Below, piece by piece: positions 19,260 to 31,300 of a stretch of 64,000 nt of DNA (the first letter of the stretch is position 1; each line of letters starts with the position of its first letter). The stretch comes from Marisa cornuarietis (Eukaryota; Mollusca; Gastropoda; Architaenioglossa; Ampullariidae): NCBI GenBank assembly GCA_004794655.1, contig SMMW01000033.1, positions 434,001 through 498,000 on the forward strand, read 5' to 3'. The notes beneath the pieces were generated by a model. It was not told where the DNA came from and did no database searches. It saw only the letters and a program-made list of their open reading frames with translations. The position numbers and the translations under genes are program-made.

Positions 19260-22200
19260 ACAAGAGCATCCCGTGATGCCTGCCTGCCATACACTTTTAA
19301 AAGGATAACCAGCAGAACAATTTTTTTTTTTTTTGCTCTCTCCACGTTTCACAAGCACTCACACAAAGCCTGCCCTGCCATGATTAGTCAAAACTCACTG
19401 CAGTGCAGCCTTTTTTTTTTTTGCTCTGCTGATACAGAATTAACACAGGAGTTTATATTATTAATATTGTGTGCCTTGGTATAAAGGATATATAAAAAAA
19501 TTCACGAATAACTTGGCTCTTTAAAAGGAATATATATCAAACCTGCAATGGCATCTTCACAAATGCAGTACACAATTAGTGATCATCCACTACCACCCCC
19601 ATATTCAGAAAGCAGACATTAAATGCAGGTATTAGGATATGTAGGTGTAACCCACAGGTATTTTTTTCTGTGATGAAATGCTAGTGGTGAAGTGTTTAGC
19701 TCAATCAAGGTAATATATGTAAATGTGGATGTTTGTTCCTGCCTCCATATTTTTGCACAAGAAACTGCATACATGCATATTTAAGTATCCACAGCTGTTC
19801 ATGCATACATGCAAAAATGCATGTTTAAGTACATAACACACCAACAGAACATCTTTTGCAACACCAAGATTGGGATAAAATTGTGCAAATCAATATGCCT
19901 AGAAACAATATCAATGAAATCAAAAGATTCTGGTCCAAGAATTACAACAAAGTATGAAGTAACAGTCTTTGTATTTTCTTAAACGATATTGACAATAGCA
20001 TATTTTTACTTTTCACATAAAAAGTGCCCTCACAGAACTATTTTTAGCTGATTTCTGTAAGGGCTTTATCCAAACCCATAACAGGTTTTAATAAAAAATG
20101 TAGTATGAATAGAGATAACAAGCTAACAAACCAACACTACCCTTTATCATGCTTTCTCTATACGACTTACATTTTTTTTGCATGTTTCAAAAACACATAA
20201 TCAAAAGTCTGGGTAGGTCTACCCAAAGTCTTACAAAGGCCTAGTGTTAAACCACAAAAAGACAGACTAAAATTCACAGCCACGAAAACAAAAAGGACAG
20301 AAATTTATCCACACACAACACACACTGACAACTTTTGAAATACACAACTCATTTACTGTTTTATCCAGGACATGACAGCTGTCTTAAACAGCGGCAATTA
20401 AAATGGATAATGGCATTATGAACAAACTTCACACAAATGCAAACTGTTCACATTTATGGCATGTGCAAGGTAATGTAGTTATCACTAGTAAAGGATCATT
20501 TCATGTCAGAATGAACACTGCTGCTGCAGGACAAGGACATACTGAGGTAACCTGTCTGTTTTATTTTGGAAATAAGCAAGTAGACTTAACATTTATTTTC
20601 CAACACAATACAATCTTTGCAATATGACAAACACCTTACTTTATCAGACATTCAGGTGACTTTTTTTTTTTTGTTCTCCTCTTCCTCCATACTGTACCCT
20701 AAAGTCTGCTTTCAACGAATAATGGCATCAAACAGATCTGTGATTTGTCTTGGTCCTGGTACCACTGCAGTCTACCACAGCAAAAAAAAAAAAAGTAAAA
20801 TTATTAGAAATACTTGTAGTTAACACGTCAAAGTAGTTCAGTAACTCATAAAATAGGAAGAGAAAATGTTGACAGCTCAAGTCCATCTCTTAAAAACAGT
20901 AAAAAGACATTTTTGAAAAACTCTTCGCCCATTTGCAAGACCAAAGAGCCAAGCTGTACCAGTGAATGAACAATTATAGAATTTTACACCCAACAGGTAA
21001 CAGGCCATCTCATGGTAATGGGTTTCAAGAGTATTTATTTCTCCTAACCTAAAAGTACAAATAAATATCAGATGGCCACTATACGTTTATTTATGTAAGA
21101 AAAAAATGTTACATATGCTCTGCCAGAGAACACTGAAGAAAAGAGGGATACCTAATCAATGAACGTGTCAAAGTAATGTGATGTATCAGGTAATTTACAC
21201 ATCTTTTATATACAAAATATTGTTTTCTTTTAAAAAAAAATTTTGGGAAAAAAATATACCTCTAGTGTGTCTGCATAAATCTGTGTGCTTTAAAAAATAG
21301 CATCAGAAAGAAAACGTTACTATGTTCTCTTACTGTTATCTATGTTCGTATTATAATAGGTTAACTAATGATTGTTGGTGAAAGCAATCATACAGCTATT
21401 ACATTAAAAAATGTTCTATCTGATCTAATTATATTCTTACATCCCAAAGCATTCTTCTATTAAAAAAACGCACAAAAGTTCAAAAAGAGTGACGAAATCC
21501 TCCAAAAGTTCACTCTCAAAGACAGAACTTACAAGTGAGTCTTGGCAGTTGAAGAAATGTGCTATAAGCACTTTGGAAACTTCTTTTCAGAAACCCCATG
21601 AAAAGAAGTACCCACTTAATGCTAAATTTATTTAATTTAGGCTGTATTATGATTAAAACACAGTTCTATACTCTTCTTACTGGTCTACGTCCTCTTCTTT
21701 GCACAGGGTTAGTTTCCTTTATTCTTGATACCTGTGATATGAGCTTAAGTTAAACAACAATGCTAGTTCAACATTTCAAACAGTTAACTTTTAAAAAAGG
21801 GGTAAACAGTGTACAACTGATATGCACTACAAATCATAATGAAATCATTATTGGTGGTGATCACTCTACATGATAAACACTTCTGAATTTGATCTTGTGT
21901 ATTTATTCTTGGGCAATACATATTTAAAGTGATATCTATTTTTATCCACATGAAATCTTGTCAGTCAAATTTGAGACTTGCTCTGTTAAGAATGTTACAG
22001 ATATGTTAAAAATGATACACCTCTGTATAAATGAAAATCAACATTATGTACAGTTTATGCATAACAGCCCTGAAAAATGTATTATTCCTGCCAGCAATAC
22101 CTAATAAGATAAGAAACAAAGATCTCATTGAAAGCCAATAAGGAACAAATATACTGATACCACTTTACATGAAAAATCCTAATAAAAACCAAGACATCAA

Positions 22201-25187
22201 ACTATTCCTAACCAAAAAAAAAAAGTAATTAACAAAGACCAATTCTCTCCAACTGTTAGTAGCCATTCCAAGCCATGCAATCACCCTTCAACACCATTTC
22301 TCAGTCATTTTATGGCTTAAACTATTCACCTGCAAAAATAATTCTTGAAGCGAACCCCTACTTCTTTTCTTGTCATTATATTTGAGACAAAAGGTTTGTA
22401 ATACAATGATTTGGAAATGAAAATTATGCACATCAAAGATTTTGCAGCATCAAAGTACACAATCTGATGTTCTCTCATTCACTCTGAGAACACTGCTTAC
22501 ATTTTGGTCATCGTAACAACAAAATAAATACAAATCCTAACATATACATGCCTGAAAAAGGAACTTCCTAACTGTCAGGAACTTCCAAACTAGAGTTTAA
22601 TGTTGAAATACAAGAGTCTGATTGATAAGGTTTTCAAGGACAACATGACACAAAATGATAATTTTACTGGCAAGGGGTAACAAAACAAAAAAAAAAAAAC
22701 CCAATGGCACATGGATGCATTATTTTATTTGCAAGTTCTTTTAACTGTGTGATGAAGGAAACTTGCAAACATTTTGTACCTTGTTGCACTATTCTACAAA
22801 CACTTTTTTGTCACACTAAGGAGGATATAATTTACTTTAAGAAATGATCTTTATATGCCCCTAACAGTCACAGAAAGGGAAAAGACCCAAACAAATGATA
22901 TCTAATGAAAATGTGTTATGTACATCAATGGTTTTATTTCTTTCACTACTGCAGTGCCAACTGCACCTATGTCTGCAGAACTGTTCAAAAATAAAATTCT
23001 TACAACTCTATAGCCACATCATGGCTTTGTCATTCAGACAGCAACTCAAGTTGCAAAACGTCTCAACTCAATATCTTGCCACCATTCCTTCAACAAAAAC
23101 TTTTGGCAAGAGACTGTATTTTCATAAATCTGAGAAGAGGCCAGCTCTAGAGGTCTTGAAACAAAAACATCACTCGGTCTATCCAGACAATTCCATTCAA
23201 GAACTTCATACTTTGCTGACTAAGGCATCTGTGAAACTACCACAAGAGACATCTTGATACCTAGATGTCTTGGGTTTCTGCATGTAGAGGACTAATGGAA
23301 GACTGAGAAGAATCAAACTACCAGAAATCCAAGAAAATTAACCATTAAAATTAATTCATCATGAAGTCTTAACGATATGTCTTCATCGTCTTATTCAAAT
23401 ATTTGAACATCATGCTGTTGGGAATTAAATATCAATGGTGTAGCCAAAAAGGTCTATTATAAAGAGTATATCATGCAATTATACAAAAAGACTTTGTGCT
23501 AATTTTAGAAAGTAATTCAGATAATGTGGCCACCATAAGTCACTGGTCACTGATCTATAGCTTAACCCTTTTTCTCTAAATCTCACAAATGTGTACCATC
23601 GGCTCTGCTTTTCTTGTTATGAATCATTTCACCTGCTCGCTTGAGCACCCTTTCTTTGAGTACTAGCTTGTAGTCATTCCAAGCATAGGTTTTACAAAAT
23701 CTTTTCTTTTTAATCTTTGCAACTGGTTAATGTTGATTTCTCTGCAGAACTTCAAACTGCTCAACTACAGGGGAAGAATCCTTACAGAAAATGTTTTTAA
23801 TGTATTCAACTGTCAATTTTTAGAAAAATGTACCTCTAAACTACTTATACCACTAATGATCTACTGTTTGTCTGGGCTATTTTGTCCATGTTTTTTTTGC
23901 GTCTTGAATTGTCTCCACTTCTTTGCAGTTACAACTTTGTCCCTCCGAGCTGTATGGAGCATACACTTTTTACACATTCTTATCTATGGACTTTGTGCTT
24001 TGTTAATACATTTTCCACTATGTTTATATTCTTGGTCTGTGCAAGTACAGGTCACTGACCGCACTTCCTATGAGAACTGCATTTTTTTCTGTCTCTTGCT
24101 CCATGGATACTTCTTCATGACTTTCTTTATAATGACTGATACTTACTTGGCTCCAGAACTGATGACTTTGCCCTGAGCTGTTTTCATTATTGTATCTATT
24201 TATTTTTGTAAAACGCTTTGAGTCCACTTTGATGGTGGAGAAAAATGCTACAGAAATCAATTATTATTGTTATCGCTAGAATTAATGACGACAAAATAAC
24301 AAAAATGAAATTTTTTGCTGTTAGTCTGATTGCACATCAGAGGATCAACAGCATCAGATGACTCGCCATTGATGATATAACTAAAAGCCATTTTATGTCT
24401 TGCTTACCATAGCTTCCATTTGTAATATTCTAAACACAGAAACACATCTACCTCTCATCAAACCATGTAGTAATTTTGAAAACTAACAAAAGCTTCAGAA
24501 CAGCATGAACAGAACATGAGCAGAATAGAACACAAATTCTGCACACATGCATTTGTGCTTTGCCTCTGAGCTTCCATGATAAATTTAAGATTACTTTCTC
24601 TTCTAAGAATAACTTGAGGCATTTTAAGAAAAAGATATTTACATTACAAAGATGCATTTCAGTCTTCTAGCCTTTCATTTTTTATTTAAAGTGTTATTCT
24701 ACTGCACAACAGAAATAGTGATTACAATTTTTTTCTTAAATATAGGCTGCTACTACGCCTGCATATACTTCAATCACATTTCGTATGAAACATGGACTGG
24801 GAAACCTTTTTAATAAGACTCTAGGAAGTCATATCTTGCTAAGCAACACATATTTTTAAAAACAAATGAGTAGATTCAAGTCATACATCTGCAGATATGT
24901 ACACACAATGAAGATATAAGATGATCCAGTACATAAAAATATCTCTAAAATGTTTGAGTGCCTTTTCAAGGCTAATTCAGAGAATCTAAAAATCGATTTT
25001 AATAATAAAAATGTATTTACCACCACACTTGTTTTATTACATGATGAGTTCAGGCACACAGTCAAATAAAAAATATATTTGGTCTGGACTGCTGTAGTAT
25101 GTACAATCTTTACAGCAAACCAGTTGTCAAAGAGTAACCACTCCGCAAAATCCACTTCTTGGTGAACCAAATGTCTGCAGCACACAT
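19260..25187 (-). other. Putative long 3' UTR of neurabin
   Basis: After the stop at 25188 there are nearly 6 kb of uniformly AT-rich DNA with no supported gene, bounded on the left by the AATAAA at 19254. The stretch includes one LINE 3' end (about 24170-24280), duplicated TGCATACATGCA-type motifs at 19770-19830, A-homopolymers on the transcript strand (T-runs at 19320 and 19411), and a Pumilio-type TGTATATA on the minus strand (21207-21214). Long 3' UTRs are common for neuronal scaffold genes. The actual extent needs transcript data. Confidence 0.4.
24170..24280 (+). mobile_element. 3' end of a LINE or dependent SINE
   Basis: The phrase gtaaaacgctttgagtcc, the following ggagaaaaatgctacagaaatc and a closing ATTATTATTG-type tail form a 3' terminus found in many LINE/SINE families. 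The 5' limit is not visible; it may extend left to about 23560. Confidence 0.5.
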
Positions 25188-25337
25188 TCATTTTTTCTTA
25201 AGTTGTTTTTTCTGCTCCTTCTCCCGGGCCTTCCGCTCTTTTTCTTGCTGTTTCTTCTCTTTCTCAGCAGCTGCCCGCAGCTCCTTAACCTTCTTCTTTA
25301 TCAGCTCTCTGTCTTTACTGTTCACTACACCCATTGC
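25188..25337 (-). CDS. PPP1R9: Neurabin exon 23 (last coding)
   Basis: Residues 1001-1049 and TGA. Completes the SAM domain ([20 protein letters not shown]) and adds a very basic/acidic helical tail of Lys, Glu and Gln. The acceptor is ggcacattcag. Confidence 0.93.
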   Translation of the reverse strand, partial: AMGVVNSKDRELIKKKVKELRAAAEKEKKQQEKERKAREKEQKKQLKKK

Positions 25338-28300
25338 CTGAATGTGCCGAAAGATTAAAAAAAAATCAAATAGTATTTAATACTGTCAGCCTGTTACAAC
25401 CACGCATATATAATTGTCTGTGCAGGCATCCACACAATTCTTTTATGAAGTCCACCCATATAAATTTTATCATTAGAATTGATTACACTTCATGGTAAAC
25501 ATGAATACTTATTTAAATTAGCGTATATATGTATGCACTAATAAGAGGGTATGAGCTGTCTTTGATTCAATACTCAAGATTTTTGGACTCCCAAGCATGT
25601 TGTTAAAATTGTTTCCTTAAGTATATTCACTTTTTCATGTGTGTATTTATCTACTATACTAAGTTATGGATAGCCATCAACTTTTCCTACCTTCAATTTT
25701 GAACCATCCATAACAAGAAGTTGGCTCCCAGTGACACATTTGTCTGTGAAAGCAGCAATGTACTTGTCCATCTCCAGCGCCATTAGCCAGTGACACACAT
25801 TTTCTGTATTCCATTCTGCTATGCTGCATGACTGATACTGGTTCTGACTTCTCTTGTTGGGAGATACATTCTCCTGAAATGTGCAAGAAATGTCCAAAAA
25901 TACCATTTAAAATATCAACTAGCATTCTAAAGGGATGCTTATCTCAGCTCCACTTCTGCTTGCTATGACCAGACCTTGTGTTATTCAGTAAAAAGTGATA
26001 TTTCTCTGTTTCTCTCTGACAGCCTAATTCTGCTCTCCACCCCTATAGATGGTGGTGTTTCCCCTTACATCTACATTACTTAAATATGAGTGGGCTAAAG
26101 AAAAAAATCACTATCTTTATAATGTTACAAATAAAATCTTGACTTTCTTGAGGTCTACATTTGAAACTTTATTGCCATTTTTCATCATTCATGAGCTCTC
26201 AAACACTAGATTTTTATTAGATTTTTCCCCTTTTTCTCTGGTACTGTTATCTTAAAAATAAATTTATGTTATCCATCTTACCTCTTGGGCAGGTGTGCCA
26301 GAGATATTCAAAGTGAAACCAGACCTTGCCACATCATCATCAAGTTCCGATACCATGAGTGAGGACGAGACATCACTAGTAGTGCTGACAGCTGCAAGAG
26401 AAATAAATTGCAAATGCAAACATGTTTGAAGAGACTTTTTTTATATATATTTTGATGAAGTCAATGGATTACAGTTCTGCCTCAGTCAAAGACTTTGAAA
26501 GAAGTCCTATAATACAGAAACATACATGCATAGTCTCTATGAGAGAATACCACATAATTGCGACATGCGGTCAGTTTGTGAGTATGTATAAGCTATCAGA
26601 AAACAAAATTCTCTCATAAACACACTTCATAATGATCAGCATCTGTGAAGTATTTGCAAGCAAAATTATTTTAGAAAAAAAATAAAATAAACAAACAAGC
26701 ATAAAAAACAATAGCACAGACATACACAATCTGATTTATGGGACATGCAATACACTACTCTGTGATATGAAAGATTTATTGCCAGGAACTCTCAATCTTT
26801 GCTTTTTATAAATTTCAAAGAATGCTGGCTGACAACGAGACATTATTCCCATTAAATCACTAAATCTATTAGCAATAAATTTTATTTCTGTTTCCTTATG
26901 AGTGAATGTGTTTTTACTAAAAGAAGCAGAAAATATTTATGAACATAAAGCCATCTTTCACAAAATAAATGGAAGTGCTACAGCACATATTTCTTGTCAG
27001 TAATGTGCAGTACAAAAATCCTTTTGCTGACAGTGTTTGTCAATACAAGATTCAGTAATAGTCTGCATTACTGATTTTTCTTCTGCTGACCCACTTTCTC
27101 GCTCTTTTGTAAAGGCTAAACTTCAACTTTATGATGGGAAAGAATGGTTCAGCCTGTGGATATGGGGCGCCAAGAGGGGAATTTTCTCAAATTTGCTATT
27201 TCTAGCTATACATTGCAATGTATAATTATAAAATACAATGTATAGCTATACATTGCATTTTATACTTATAGATTGCATTTTATATTTATACAATTCATTC
27301 CATACTTATAGATTGCATTCTATAGCTATACATTGCATTCTATAAGTATAAAATGCAATGTTTAGCTATACATTGAAATGTATAATTATACATTGCAATG
27401 TATAGCTAGAGAGAGAAAAACTCAGTAAAAACCGAAGTGTTTCATTTATATTATACTCAGAAGTTGCTATCCAATTCATTTTATATATACCTTTCAATTC
27501 TTTAGCTATAGAATGCATTCTAGCTATACATTTGAAATCTTTATTTATAGATTGCATTCTATAACTTCTGACTTGAAATGTATACGGAACGAGGCTGGCT
27601 CATTTGCATATGGGAAAAGAAGGTCAAAGACCAACCAATCGGCGCTTGTAGCAGTGGCCGAGAGTCGTCTGCAACTTGGGATCGTAGAGACCAAAAAGTT
27701 TTGGTCGCAGAATGTGTTGTTTTGTTTTGTTCAAATGTGTAATGAATCCAGTGACCGTCTGTTAACCTCCCTTTCTCCTTCTTTAATCCTATTACTTGTA
27801 AGTCTTGAAATGTGTGTACTTTTACCGGACAAAGGGAACGGCAGGGCGCAATACGAGACACTGACCAACCCACTACCTGCAATAAATTAGGGATACCAGA
27901 CCACCGTCAAGCTGAGAGTGAGTGCTGAATGCGATGCACACGAAATCTCCTTCCCTCTCGTATTTTAGTTTGGAAGAAAATGCGGGTGGTCAGACGTTAA
28001 AAAAACAAAGGGGGTAGGGGTACTATTCTACTCGACCCTTAGACTTATGGTTTTCCTCTTGAACTGCATAGTTTTGTAGTTGCACAAGAACGAAGAAGGC
28101 CACTGCTACGAGCGCACTGATTGGTTGGTCTTTGACCTTCTTTTCCCATATGCAAATGAGCCAGCCTCGTTCCGTATACATTTCAAGTCATTTTATAATT
28201 ATACATTGCAATGTATAGCTAGAAATAGCAAATTTGAGAAAATTCCCCTCTTGGCGCCCCATATGTGGAGGGAGAAAAGGGACATTTGGGGAGCTGTCTT

Positions 28301-31300
28301 TATGATTTGCTAATTGCTTCCATCTGGCACAATACCCTCATCCCCCTCCACTAGGTTAATCCATTCGTTCCTACTGGAAGATGGAAGTTTTAATTTAAGC
28401 AACTTCAACTCTTCAATTTTGTTATTCATCTGCTCTCTTTCAACAATCCCCCATTACATATCAGTTTCTCCCCACTCCCTTAGCTCCAGAATCTGCATTT
28501 AGTAATCTGTAAACATATAATGGAATTCACTGCACACCAGAACTGTAGCTCAGGCTGAGCTTCTGACAGGTAAAAATCCATCAATGCCAATTAGCAAGTA
28601 CTTTCACATAACTTACCATCCAAGTCTGAACAGCTGGAATCTAGTGGCTTTTTAGAGATTAGAGTTATGCCTGAGGATGAAGTAGAAGAGAAAGGGAGAC
28701 CACTTCCAGTACTTTCACCCAGTGGTCGATTTGACAGCAGCACAATGCCCTGCCCTTCCTTGCTGCTGCCTCCACCGAAAAGCCCTTTAGGCTTCAGGGA
28801 AAATTTTGGTAAACCAAATCCTACAGTGACCAAGGAATGAGTCTTTTTGTCAGGCATGGCATGCAACATGGATACATTCCATAATGAAGTCTAAGTATTG
28901 TGCATCTTCTGTTCCCCACTCAATGACAAACCGAATGAGAGAGAGGAATCACTTGACACCAGGAGCAAAGTTCAGAACTGACATTTTGGAATCTTGAGGC
29001 AATTGACTGTAGTCATATTTACAAAGCAAGGTTAAATCATTGCCTGTGGGCTAAATAGGAAAAAAAATCAAGGAAAAACATTTTGTCTCTTCGGTTAAGA
29101 CACACTGTACTGTCCAAGCCCTGCAGATACCGCTTTATGCAACTTTACCACAGGGCATCTTTGTGACTTTATAACGACAGTCCCAGGGTAAGGCAATATC
29201 TGCTAAGACTGGATGTCCCTTTATAACTATGGAGACAAGATGCCTGTCCTTGATTTACCCAGAACAATGATTAACCTTCCCTTCATAAATATGGCCCCTG
29301 AATAAATATATAGTTAATATATCACTGGATATTTCCTTTCATCATCAAAGTCATCTTAATATATCTGTTACATTCTTACAAATCAGCATCCTTTATCCTT
29401 AATGACCAACCCAAAACAACCAGATGCACAATACTTAAAGAAGTGCCACACAGGTTAAAAATGAAAAAACGTACGAGGGCACTACAGAGTATACTTGCAA
29501 GTGTTTATGAGCCAGCAAACAAAAATCAAGCACTGTAGCTAATTTTGGATAAATATGACATTTTACTATGTTTTAAAAGCCAGACAGAATGCGTACTACA
29601 TAAATAAGAAGCACAGAACTAAAAGAACAAAAAAATTTTACTGGGATCATAATTATCACCTTTGTCATTTGGGTTCTGGACAAAGCTTATCTGGAATAGG
29701 ATTCTGAGTTACTGTAGAAATTAAATGCTTTGCATGATGGATATTTCACAATATCAGTACACTCCTTTCTGGTATTTTTCACATGCAGACATTGTAGCAA
29801 GCACGTACAGTGCTCTTCTTCTATGTTTGTCAGCGGTGCAATTAAATCCTCTTTTCATAGGAATGATGAAAACTGGCAGGTGAAAGAGGTCATTTCTTGA
29901 CCCATGCCAGAGTTGGTTGTGAAGTCTGAAGCTCCTAGTGTTTTGTTTTGTGGGTAGGGTGTTCTAATGAATGCCAATCTCACTCCTCATCAATCCTCTA
30001 TTCCTTTGAAGATTCACTTCATTAATTCTTACAACTTTCTGCCTGATACAGCTTCTTCCCTGATGTCCTTTATTTTTTATTTCCTTCCTTCTCTCCTTCT
30101 GGATCTTTCACTTTACAATTATTCTTGATTTCTAAAGGCATTTACTATTCTCTAAAAAGCCCATTCTACAGCACTTCAACACTGAGAAGATTATTCAATC
30201 AAAACAATCATAACTACTATTAGTCTATATAAAATAGAAATTGAAAATGGATCTATTCAAAATTAATCAGCAAGATCCTAAAACACTAAGTTATACTCTA
30301 AATCTGAGTAAAAGCAGTGAAAAAGAGATGAGCTCAACCTTCTATGCCCTATACACAGCAAACCACCTACACTTTAATGCTCCTATAGACACTATGATAT
30401 GGGATCCCCACCTCCACTGCCTTTAATCTCCTGAAGCTAGAAATAAGAGCATTCTTTTGAAGATGATTAAGCAATGATTTCCCCACCCCCCAAAAAAATA
30501 AGACTGCATAATTTTTTTTAAGGAAATCTGCCATCAAAGCATGATACAGATATAATGCCAGCCACAAACCTCTACTATCCTTTTTTAGTCTGAGTGATGA
30601 AAGCAGACACCAGTGTATGCCTAAGCAAGAGGCTAGTGATCTTTTTTTAATTCTCCACCACCACCTCAGAATGAAATCCACCTGTCAATGCTTTGTGGCA
30701 AATGACAATATCCAACTTATTTTTTAACAACTTAAAAAAGTTGTTTTTTCAGGTTATGCCATATGCATTGAGACATCTATTTTTTTTAATGGGTAAATCT
30801 CTCACAGGGATAAGTGAAATGATTCCTTTACATTAAAGAAGGGATGTCCAGTCTCTAAAGATGAAGAGACAAATAAGCTTGAAATTCAGCCATGTTGACC
30901 ACTTCACTGTAGTGGCTGATTAGGGTGTTCAAAGGGGCATAAATGAGCTCTAGCAGCAAAATAGTGACAATACTCTCACTATAATGCAGAAATAATGACT
31001 GAAATAAGTTACCATAAACTTGCCTATCCCCCAAATTCCCCATCTACTGTATTGCCGCTCAATATGCCAAATTTCCATAGCTTTTGGCCTTTGTCCATAG
31101 CAACCCAAATTGCAACAGTTTTCATCAACTACTGTCACTGTCAGTGGTTTTTGGTTCAATGTCAAATGACACAATAGACACTTGTAAATTTTTTTATGTA
31201 AATATTACATTTAACAAACTTTTTAAAACTTGAACAATCAAATCAACAAAAACATTTTCAGGTCTGTCTGCCTTTATCTTCTGAACAACTTGATTCACTT

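Noticed and set aside
23730..24176. 148-codon plus-strand frame rich in Phe, Leu and Cys
   Set aside because: It is antisense to the neurabin 3' region and runs into a LINE/SINE 3' end. Its composition is what T-rich non-coding DNA gives, and no motif is present.
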